Shown: one piece after another, positions 1 through 12,100 of the stretch | How positions within the stretch are numbered: the first letter of the stretch is position 1 | Layout of the letters: every line of letters starts with the position of its first letter | The notes under the pieces: model-generated | The model's input: the letters and a program-made list of their open reading frames with translations, nothing else | The model's database searches: none | What the model was told of the DNA's origin: nothing | Origin: Liolophura sinensis | Lineage: Eukaryota; Mollusca; Polyplacophora; Chitonida; Chitonidae | Reading direction: 5' to 3' | DNA: 64,000 bases | Assembly (NCBI RefSeq): GCF_032854445.1 | Contig: NC_088295.1 | Span: 26,649,385 to 26,713,384 of the forward strand | Program-made: the position numbers and the translations under genes

Positions 1-44
1 ATCCTCTGCTTGTCACTGCTCAGCCTCTTGTATACCCCCTTCAG

Positions 45-132
45 GAGTCTCTGAACAAGCTGACGAAAACTCTTGGTGTGACCAACCCCCACTTCATACG
101 TTGCATCAACCCCAATTACAACAAAAGGGCAG
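45..132 (+). CDS. Myosin motor exon with divergent sequence
   Basis: It encodes the strand just before the reactive-thiol region. In most muscle myosins this part reads close to HPHFVRCIIPNE; here it reads [12 protein letters not shown] followed by NKRAG. Phase and splice signals are intact and the next exon is highly conserved, so the exon is real. The divergence suggests an alternative version of the segment, whose partner would lie upstream of the window. Confidence 0.85.
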
Positions 133-3100
133 GTAAGCATGTGTGTCCCCGGATGATCCGGGCTCCATGTTTACCTTGTCGTTCAACGTTTTCCTGACTG
201 CTCGTGTCTACTCGTGGGAATAATATATGACTGTCGTATTTATTTCTTTAACAGTTACATTACGTTTGTTTATCGTCAGCATTTCTTTTATTGTCATTTT
301 TGTAAGAGGGAAGGCATATTTTGTTTAGAATGAAACATAAATTCTTTTAATTTTTACTTTTACAGTGTAGACTTAAAAATACAGATGACTGTGCGTCAAG
401 TGTTGTTGATTTTATAGCGTGTTGTCCCTGTCACGGTCATTACGTCACACCTTATGATCACGACGATATATCTTTGGAAATTTGTCACATCTTATGATCA
501 CGACGATATATCTATGGAAATTTGTCACATCTTTTGATCACGACGATATATCTCTGGAAATTTGTTTTGGCACATATTAAGGTTTAGTGATTTTGTTCTA
601 GGCTTTTGACTGGTTCCAATAATCCATGTACCTGCCCATAGTGTTGCAAAATGTCAGTCAAAAAAAAAAAAAAAAAAGAAGAAGAAGAAGAAGAAAAAAA
701 AGAGGGAACCGCAAGGAAACTTGAATTGATTAATAGTGATATCAAACTTTACTTGACTTTCACAGGGGAGATTGATGCCCACTTGGTTATGCACCAGCTG
801 CGTTGTAACGGTGTACTGGAAGGTATCCGTATCTGTCGTAAAGGATTCCCCAACAGAATCATCTACTCTGAGTTCAAGCAGAGGTACAACTATTTATTGT
901 TTGCAAAATATTTAATTGATGAATAAGGTGCTGGAGAAGTATATAGTCATATGTGCAAACAGTGGATGAGGTAGATCTAATGGACATTGAAGAAACGATT
1001 TGGCTAACGGTTTAGGCAGACTGCAAAAGGTTTGACCTTTTCAGTATTTTAGATGTGACGCCATTAATACATGTTAAAACTAAAAACCTACTTTATACTT
1101 TGGCGGTATTGACACAACTTAATATCTTTTATATCTTACAACCGAGTAAATATGTTGATGGTTCTTACTTTACAGATACTCCATCTTGGCCCCCAATGCT
1201 ATTCCGGAAGGATTCGTCGATGGCAAAGTTGTGACCGGTAAGATTCTGGAGGCTCTTCAGATGGACGAAAATGAATACCGTCTGGGTATCACCAAGGTCT
1301 TCTTTAAGGCTGGTGTCCTGGGTATGCTTGAGGATATGCGTGACGAACGTCTTGGTAAAATTATCTCCATGTTCCAGGCTCAGATCCGTGGTTACATCAT
1401 GAGGAGAAACTACAAGAAACTCCAGGACCAGAGGTAAGACTGCTTGTACACTCAAAAAAAAAAAAAAAAAACAAAACAAAAAACCCAGAAAATCTGAGTG
1501 ATGCTAAGAAGGTATTCTGTTATTATAACACAATATTGTGTCTTATTCAACATAATATCATGTTAGTCTAAGAGAATCTTTATCTTGAATTAATAGAATA
1601 TGTCTGTTATCTGTAACAAGATAATCTGCTTCAATAACATAATACATTCTAGCATTACTCAGATAACAGACTTTCTGTTAAATTTAACAGATTAATTTTT
1701 TGAGTGTATATATTGTAAACCAGGTGTTACAACAGTGCTTAAAAAATACACTGTTTTTTTAGACTGTTGTGAATCTTTCGTCTTGGGGATCATGAGGTCG
1801 ATACGTTTATACAAATCTTACAAAGTAAAGCTATTTAGTCCCTTTTGCGAGTATTAGGCATACAGTTGAAATGTCATGAACTGGTTGACTCTATTTTGTC
1901 GATTCTGACAACCTGTGACATGTCTTACCTTACAGAGTTGGCCTGTCCATTATTCAGCGTAACATCAGAAAATGGCTGCAACTCCGCAACTGGCTTTGGT
2001 GGAGGCTGTACACAAAGGTGCGTTCTTAAATATGCATTGATCACTTTAATGAGAACATTGCCCGCTTACGGTGACCAAATCGTAGTACCCTTTAGTTATT
2101 TTTTTCTGTAATATGACACTGTTTCTGTACAGTTCTGCTTGTAAAGCAGAGAGATGGTCCACAAACACTGAAACGGAACAGCTGAGAACGGTGTGTTTTA
2201 CATTGCTTGTAATCCGACTTGGTTGGGTGGAAAGTGATCCCCAGCAGATGCTTGTAAAGCGTAACAGAAAGCAAAAGATGCATATGAAAGTATAGTGTCC
2301 ATGCCCCCCATTACAAGAAATACCAATTTGTATGTTGAATATCTTGTTTGCCATGTCAAGAGTGTTAGTCTAACGATTTTCCCGCAACAAAACGAAGGCT
2401 TTCTTGAATGTCACCCTCCCTGATTGTCCACTGTGTGAAATTACTTATTGCTAACGAGGAGATTATTGTTTCACAGGTCAAGCCTTTGTTGAACATCGCT
2501 CGTGCTGAAGATGAGATGAAGAAGAAGGAAGAGGAGTTGGCCAAGACTAAGGAAGAGCTGGAGAAATCCGAGAAGATGAAGAAAGAATTGGAGGAACAGA
2601 ACGTCACCCTTCTGCAACAGAAGAACGATCTTTTCCTGCAGCTCCAGGCAGAGCTGGATAACTTGGGCGACCATGAAGAGAAGATTGAAAAACTCATCAA
2701 ACAGAAGGCGGACTTCGAGCAGCAGTTGAAGGAGATGGAGGAACGTCTGATGGACGAGGAAGATGCTACGGCTGAATTGGAGGCAGTTAAAAAGAAGATG
2801 GAAACAGAGAACAGCGAATTGAAGAAAGACGTTGAAGACTTAGAATCTTCTCTTGCTAAGGTAAGCTCGTACTAAGTAAGTATACCGCCCGTAGAACGTA
2901 AAGAAATTTTGCCAAGTCGATAATGATTCTTAACGTACTCATTGTTCAAACGGATTTCTATAACGAACCCAAATAACAACTGGTTGTAAAATTAACCAAA
3001 GAAACGGTTGTACAGAGGCTTTGTTGTAAATTTCTTTTCATGTTTTCATTATACAGGCTGAACAAGAGAAAACTACAAAAGATAACCAAATCAAAACTCT

Positions 3101-6100
3101 TCAAGATGAGATGGCACAGCAAGATGAGCAAATCTCCAAACTATCCAAAGACAAGAAGGCACTTGAGGAGGCCCAGAAGAAAACTCTTGACGATCTTCAG
3201 GCGGAGGAAGACAAAGTTAACCACTTAAACAAACTCAAAAATAAACTTGAACAGACTCTTGATGAGGTAGGTGGCTTTTGTGTGTTGTACCACTTATACA
3301 CTGATGAACTGTGTCCAGAAACTGTTTCTTTTCGCCTATCTCTCCGAATAATGGTTGTGGCCATTGTGTTAAGTTTTATATGGACAGAATTGTTTTTCCT
3401 CTTTCAGCTGGAAGATAACTTAGAAAGAGAGAAGAAGGTTAGAGGAGATGTCGAGAAGGCTAAACGTAAGCTGGAACAGGACCTTAAAGCTACTCAGGAA
3501 AATGTTGAAGATTTGGAAAGAGCCAAGCGTGAGCTAGAGGAGAACAACAGAAGGTATGCTCTTTTGTACAACACTTATTCATGTTCTGAAACGCACATTA
3601 CTGGCAAATATAGCATTTCTTTTGGGATATACTATGGCAATCAAAAAGCAAATGTATCCTCATTCGAAGTGAACAAAAAGATTTATCGCCACGATATGGC
3701 TGGTAAGTTGCCGATGTGGCGTTAAGCCTTTATAATTCATTCATTCAAAAAGATTTAAAACATGGACTGGAAAGAAATTTGCGTGTAATTTTTGCGTTGT
3801 TCCTCACTTTATATTAAAATCAACTATTTTCTGTACCAGTAAATGTAATATGAAGTAGAAAAAGAAAACGAACGAAAAGTTACTGTATATTTGATTGGTT
3901 TCTTACAGGAAAGGTATGGAAATCAACGGTCTCCAGTCCAAACTTGAAGATGAACAGAACCTTGTTGCGCAACTTCAGAGAAAGATCAAGGAGCTCCAGG
4001 TAAGGCTAATTTGGAGTGAATTGAATAGACACGATCAAAAATGCTTGTGATAAATGTTGAATCATACTTTTGACTAGCTCATTATCCGGTTGACTCAAGG
4101 CATCTATAGCTGGAAAGCTACGCGCTTGTGCGACCAAGAAACAAAATAACCGACAGACGGCGTGCTGAGAACTGGTGCGAGATGTTACAGGTAAAAGAAT
4201 GGAGTGAATAAAACTTAATCATATCTGGTGTGTGGTGTTTGTTTTCCTTCACATTATTTCACCTTTTCTAACAAGAACCCAGAACAGAATACCCTCTAGA
4301 ACGTACATATATGTGTATATGATAGAGTGTGTATCTCAGCAGATGCGTGACCCCCAATGTTATGCAGCAACTCCTTACCATTGTTTGTCTTCCTGTGATC
4401 TGATCTTTTTTTTCTAGAGTGAAGTATTAGTCATAGAAACTTAAATCCACGATACATTATACGGTAGTAAGTTTCTGGATTAATGAATAAAAATAGAACA
4501 TAAAATGGATATGTGTACATTTCTAATCTCACGTCTGTCAGATTATTAAAAATGGCAGTCGATTATGGATTTAGTTCCGGCTTGAAAGCTTAAACAAACT
4601 GAAAGTTAAAAACACTTTTCAATACAATTTTATATGCGAAAGAATAAACACAGATAAAGAGAGGAAAATTAATTTAAATTCACCTACGACGCGTCGTTTT
4701 TTATAGTTCAGTTAAAACATTATGCACTGAATTCAACAATAGTCCCATTCTGAACATATTGTGTTTATAAGATTGAAACACGAATCTCTTTAAGCAGAGC
4801 TCAGTTGTATATTGATACAAGTAATGATGATACACGAACTTTACGGCGATGATTCCAGCCGGTACTGTGCATTCGTTCAGAAACAGTGTATGTCACGGTA
4901 GAACCAATGTTGGTTTTCAACACCAGTAAAATGTGGTTCTATTTACGGTAGGAATTTTATGTAGATATCAACAGCGGTACAAACATCAACTGATGTTCCA
5001 AAATAAACACTTCAATCCACAGTAGACGCCTTCCATGCTGGTAACCATGAGATACCTAAAAGTGCACTTGTGTCCAGCGATTAATCATACTATCATGTGT
5101 TAACTCTGAGATTCATTTTTATACACTTTGTTAGACAATAAACAGAAGTGACTCATATTTATATTTAACAGAAGTGTGGTAGATTTCCTAATAATCTGGG
5201 CAGATTTCTTTACATGGACATACCAGAAACCCAACGGTATAAGGAAGAATACTGTTTAGAGTACCGTTTATAGTAAATCATCCAGGCCTATTTAGATAAT
5301 TCCGCAAAATATAAACGTGTTAAATTAATCAGCTCAGTCTTTTCTCTCAACTTCACAATGCAAACACCATTCTCCCAAATAAAGTCAATTTATGCATGTA
5401 ACTGTTTAGCCAGCTCCCCATATCATATACTGAACCGTGTTTGTTATCATCATCATCGCCGTCATCATCTCATCATCAAAAATATTATTTTGGTATTCCT
5501 GTAAAACCTATCAGAGTCATCAGTTCTATTAAATTGTTTATTCACATGAAACATAGTTGAAAACCAGACTGTGCAACCAGGTTTTATCAGCAAAATCAGA
5601 TGTGGCGATTGGAAAAAGAACTAGGAATTGCCAGGAGAATTCCTATTAGAAGCCTTCCATCGGCTTCTTTCCAAAGAAGCGCGTGATTCAGTGACATCAT
5701 AAATGTTAAAAATGGACCAGCCAATTAGATTTTAGGAACCAAAGGAAGCTTTTGTTCTATTTACCAACGGAGGGTAGAATGGATGAAATTAGCACGAGTT
5801 GATATGAGTTCCAAGCGCTGCAGAGGGTTCACTTCGGTAATGGTTCACCTTCATTCCTGCAGAATATTCGATATTTTAGACTTTGTGGTGAATTTAAAGT
5901 GGCGTTGACCGGCTTCAGATATAAGACTGATGTATAATTGAGGAAGAAGCACCATGTCTGAGGAAAGATTGTTGGTAAGTTTAGTGTCAAAGTAATTTTG
6001 TTTTAAAATATTTCAATATCGCATTTTCATAAGCTCATAAACTAATTAGGATCAAGTGAAACTAAGCGATCCTTAAGCGTAAAATTCTGCCCGTATCCGC

Positions 6101-9100
6101 TGATACAGCTTGATTTATTGCGATTTATACATGTTATTATATATTATATGTTATGTATGTTGGATACATACAGTGACCAGAAGTCTCTCTGTGTGTGTGT
6201 GTGTGTGGAGGGGGAGGGGGGTATCCAGTGTATAGATCTTGTAGGAGGATATACAGTTGTTTTGTTGAAAAAACAAAATCATCCGTCATTTGTCGTCTTT
6301 ATGTACCACACGGCGAAGCAACTGGCATGCTGTACGTTTGACCCGTAACCCTTTTCCTTTTTGCCACTTCTCTCAAAGATGCTAGTTAACAAGAGCCTGT
6401 CTGTTGGTAAGATACACCTTACTGATTTTACTATGACTCTCTGTACCTACAATGCCTGTACATCTCGCTGGTAAAGTTTAAGGTAAACCGGCAAACCACA
6501 GCAAAATGCCCAGACAGCTGCCGAATGAAGTATCCATATGCATGCTCTCCAGCAGAGTACAGTATCAAGTTTCGTCTCTAACTAAATTTGGCAAAGTCTT
6601 GGATATCTGCAGTCAGTATTTAGCTTGCTGGAAGAATCTAGGCATTGAGTCACTAAGCCAGCTGCTGTTCAACCCGAAATATACCCTGGCCATTTAAACT
6701 TTGGATAAAAGCTGAGAACAGAAAGGTTAAGCTGTTAACTAATCGACTTTATAGCCCAGAGCTGACTATACAAACCATCAACCTATTGACAATAACATTC
6801 CATACTAAATTTCCTGCCCAAGACACACCAGCCTACCACCAATGCACTGCCAGTGCAGCCTTGGAATTACGGAACATCCTCTTCCGTTGCTGTTTCTAAA
6901 AAGGCGCGGTCTAGCATGCGATCGAGTTTCTTCAAGTTTTGATCACATTTTTCGAAAATTCTTCACGACCTCGTAGATATGATATGCTTTTGAACGTATA
7001 GAGGATCAGCTACAGGTCACACGTCTTCCAGGAACAAGTTAACGGACATGTCTTCCAAGAACACTGGCACATCTCACAATGGCGTCTGGCAAATCCAAAC
7101 CAAAATATTTAAGCAAAAGCAACCGATACTTTGGGCCGTCACAGGCCCACTGCTTGTCTAAATATAAAGTGCAGTTTTGTGCCCTGGCACACGCATATTT
7201 GCTCTTCAGCAGCAGTGAAAAAATAGTACTCTTGAAGTGATTTATCATTGAAACAGTGTGAAGAGAAAGCAGGGTACGGCCGGTGTTGAATGTCAGCCAG
7301 TTGACTCAGCGGACTTTCTTGGCAGAAAGAAAGGCTTTTGGTTGGCTCCGGGATGTGTTGTAGTACATCATTAGCATACCTCTTCAGAGAAGCTCTCGGG
7401 TCAGACAAGCCTTGCTTTTCGACTAGTAGCTGAGCTTTAAAGGCAAAGCCCTCGTCCCCGGATGTCAGTTCCTTTTCGTCAGCCTCGACAAAGCGGAGGG
7501 GTTTTACTAAGTTTTACACTTCGGACATACTTGGTAGAACACTCCTCCTCTTTATAAAGCCTAGCAGGCCTGGGCTTGAAGTCATTTGGAATATCGGTTT
7601 GACTTGGTTCACCTCCTGGATTCTACTTGTGGAGAGCTGGGCTCGCTGCGTAGAGGCGCCGGATATTATCTGCATATCAAAATTATAACTTTAAATTATT
7701 GATACGGTGTTACCATGGCGACAGACGGTGAATCGGTCCCCACCCAGGAGCCAGCTCCAAGCCCTGCCCCTCCACCGACAGTGAGTGTTAACCCTGCACC
7801 CCCGACCGTTTCGGCCCCAGCTCCATCGGAGCAGGTGACACAGGTCAAATCCACGGTTACCGTGAAGAAAGAAGCGAAGAAAGAACCGAGCAAGACAACG
7901 ACAACAACAACGAAAACTAGTGCGAAAAAAGCAGAACCAAAGCCATCTAAGACTTCATCTTCTACAAAAACTAGTTCGAGCAAGTCTACTTCATCTAAGA
8001 GTTCATCGAAAACATCTAGCAGCCGGACTGGAGATTCATCATACACATCTCGGAGTTACAAAAAGGATTACCTCAGCGACCCTTTCGATGACCGATCCTC
8101 GCGGGGTCGAAGCCCTGTCGTGGAGGGGATTCTCTCCCACCCTCTTTTGTTTAGTCAGAGATTTCAGCCTACTAAATTCTCCGGTAAGATGAGTGCCAGG
8201 AGTCGGAAAGTTATAAGAGATTCCCAGGACATGACGGCATCTTCACCCGGATTACGAGCTCTGTTAGAAGTATGGTTCATGCATTTCATCATTTTATGTG
8301 TTCTTGTCATTTATTTTCTTTTTTTCTTCTTCTTACAAATGGATGGATTTAAAGTTTCAAGAACAATGGATTAAAGTTACCTGTGTTTGATAAGATCTTT
8401 GACCGATCTGGTATCAATTTTCTATGGATTTACCCCTAAATGGATTATACCTTAATGTATGGACCGGTACCGTTGCTGAATTTTAATATGTGTATTTTTC
8501 ATAATTAGGCCAGAATCGAAGAACTTGAAGAGGAATTGGAAGCCGAGCGAGCTGCCAGATCAAAGGTAAGATGTACTAGTAGGTTTCTGGTTGAAATGCA
8601 AACTCATTGTTTTAGAAAACTCATGTAAACAATGCTTCTATTTATATCGGCAAACCAAATTTCCAAACAGCTTAAAAATAAAACGAGGCAAATCTTGGAA
8701 TGCCTTAAAGCTGGAATATGTGTGAAAAAAACACACCGAAATTCTCTTTAAAAGTAATTTTGTGGTGCCCGACTGTGATTCGTCATTTATCAGGACTTCC
8801 TTGATGAGCCTGCAAAATGGCTTTATGCTGGCCCTGTGATTTACCTCGTGGAATTTTGCTGCATGAGTGGACTTTTTTGCATACTAAGCCGGCAGTTTTT
8901 CTGGCACGCGCCTCGAGTATTTTCGTGAAGCCGGGGCGGATCAGGTTTCAGTGTCCAGAAATAGACAGCTTCAAAACCATAACTTTTAGCAGACGGCGAA
9001 TGCCATTCGGCTGTTCTTGCCGTTAACCTAAAAGCGTAAAGACTATGTATGGTAGATAGCTTTACACAATATCAAGGTGCTATGCTATAAAATAGAAGTA

Positions 9101-12100
9101 TAAAATCTCATTTTACAAACTACAATAACGTAATATATTAATATAAGATAAAATATGATCATGAGGTGTTTATTATGGGAATAAATACGAAATAAATTCA
9201 GAAAGCATTCTAATCAGTAATGTGTGCAGTTTCCAGCTTTTACACATGAAACACGAGATAGCACATTTTTCCAGATCTATCTTTCCACTACATGTTTGCT
9301 AACATTCGTGAGTTAGGTAATTGTGGTCGGCCTGTAGAGGCATAGAGGAGAGGTGTATACCAGACAGAAGTGACAGGCACATTCGTAGATAAATGACACA
9401 TGGCCCTGAAGACAGACAACATATGCACCGTTATCTCATGTATGTCTTTCGTTGTACGCCACGTGCCCATGCTGGTTATTTTTAAATCATTACTTGTACG
9501 GGTAGACATCTGGAGAAGTGATGTAAAAAAGTGTCTTAAAATAAACGTAACGCGGTACAGTTTAACTACTCACATTAAGCAGTACCATATCTGCCTACGT
9601 CAGCATTTTTTCTTCTTCAGTTTTTGTTTAACGAAAGAATTGAAATTTTCGTTGTTTTTATTATCACAAAGAATTAATGGGAATGTATTGCGTCAGACTG
9701 CGTTACGCGTTAGTCTACAAAAAGCTGGGCTGCGAATTTAGACACAAAATACTGTCACGATTTGAGACAAAGCCAATACGTGTACCTGTATCCCTTTGTT
9801 CTTATTAAAGTTCTTTAGGATATCCACATGTGTTGATAGTTACATTATGAACCGTTGGTCACAAGTTTTTTTAGGTCACGTGTAACTTATAAATAGTGCC
9901 ATAACCAAGTATTTTCTATCTGAATACAAGTAACAATAGAGCATGTTGAACATATACCTAGTGAATTATCCTTTCTGTTGTACTGTCTTAACACTGTTAA
10001 CACCTACGAGAACAGGCCTCACACAGTTTCTGTATGGGTTGTTTTGTTATTTACAATGTAGGTTGAGAAACAGCGAGCTGAAGCCAACCGTGAACTGGAG
10101 GAGCTCGGCGAACGCTTGGATGAGGCCGGCGGTGCTACTGCAGCTCAGGTATGATCTCATGTCTTACCAGCTCACACTCCCCCAAGTAGGGGGTTAAAGA
10201 CACAAGCAAGCATGATTCTTCCAAAGATTAAAAGAGGAATATAAAGTTGTTTCGGCTGATATATTTATTCTTCGCTTTCCCACTTATTATGTAATTAAAT
10301 ATTTCTTGAAGAAAAGAAAACAACCGATATCGCATTGTACTCGTCAAGGAATATTTTCACTCATAACAGCTTCAACAGAATTGATGGCGTTTAAAATGAT
10401 ACAGGTCCTGAACAATTATGCCACTACACAAAATGTTTTCCCTTCTTGTAGTAGATTAATAGTAGTCTGAAATAAGACCTAGAGTCTAGAAATTCATGCT
10501 ATCTGCTTTATAGATGGATCTGAACAAGAAACGCGAACAGGAACTGTTGAAACTGCGTCGTGATTTGGAGGAGAGCACACTGCAGCATGAGGCCCAGGTC
10601 GCCGCTCTGCGCAAGAAGCAGACCGATGCTCAGAACGAGATGTCCGACCAAATCGATCAGCTTCAGAAGGTGAAATCCAGGTAGGTTTCGCAAAGTCATA
10701 TACTATATACTCCTGGATAAGTCTTGTACAAGACACATGTTATGGGTGAATTCATGGGTCGAAACAGACATTCGGTTACCAGCCGTCAACCCAAGGCCGA
10801 TACCCAAACATCAAAGAACAAGAAAGTATTTGAAGTACGAAATTAGGACAAAATATTATCACTTTCTCTGCTTTTCTGGTAAACTCTATGAAATTTCCAG
10901 AACTGGCAAAATTTTTATTTGTTGATAAAAAAGTGTTAAGAGCTTTTCTGAAGCATTTATGTTTTGAAGGATTTAAATTGAAGCAGATGCTGTCATAAAA
11001 AACAGATAAACCAAAACGAGTTCTGCAGTTAACGTGAACGCCAATTTTACCTACAGGTTGGAGAAGGAGAAATCTCAGCTGAAGGCTGAGGTCGATGACC
11101 TCCACGCCCAGGTTGAACATGTTTCAAAGAACAGGGTACATACCTCAGTTACAATTTCAGTTTGACTTTACCATTGTGGTGATTTCAGTTTCGTTTTCTG
11201 TGAATGTTTTATTGTGTTTTTATGACATGGTTTTTTTTATTGTGGTTGATGTGAAATTCCTCCCCGTTGTCTGACTCCAGACATAAATAATACAAAATTT
11301 GTAATGTCAGCATTTTGAGGGTATAGATTAAAAAGTATGTAATGCATGTTTGCCTGATGTGAACAATTTTACACGAAGAAAGCAAAAATATGCTCAGAAA
11401 AAATACCAGGCCATTAATACTCACAAAAAGATATGAACCCTAACAAACCGCATGTTGTTTATGTACCTAATGTATAGGTAGGTGATTGCAGGCGTGCAGA
11501 AGGACGTTGACCCCCGGTTGTGGACAAATTACGGTTTTAACATCATACTTTGAGTTTACATTGTGCATGTTTGACTGCATTTTTTCAGGTTAGAGAGAGA
11601 TCGTTATGAGTTAGAGGCTGACATGGATGAGTTAATGAATCAGTTTGAAATTCTAGAACAACAGAGGGTAATGCATGCAACATTCATTGTTTTTCTTGAG
11701 TTTTTTCAAAGTGTTCGTTTATCGTCAGTATGGCGTGATCGTTCTTGCAGATACGGCATGCTTTTGTTCCATTATGTGATAAACTTCTGTTATAAAAGAC
11801 AATAAAGCAGTATGAGGAATAAAATATTTGTGAAATTTGAAACATTAATTATCGTAACAATTTGCGGTGATTAAAACTGCCTTCATATATTTACTTTCCG
11901 AGATTACAAATCCGTTTACACAAATTGTGTTGAAACTACCTTCTAAATCATGTGATACACAAAGTATATGTCAAATTTTAATCTTTTCGTAGATTTATGT
12001 AATTAATTGTTTCAACGGTTCTTTTTTCATCTAATTAGGGTATGTCTGAGAAAATGAGCAAACAGGTTGAGGGTCAGATGTCAGAACTGAATGCCAAGAT

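Noticed and set aside
651-765. ATG and poly-Lys/Glu start just before myosin exon 766
   Set aside because: This is an A-rich intron stretch. The acceptor at 765 and conserved protein on the far side show that the exon begins at 766.
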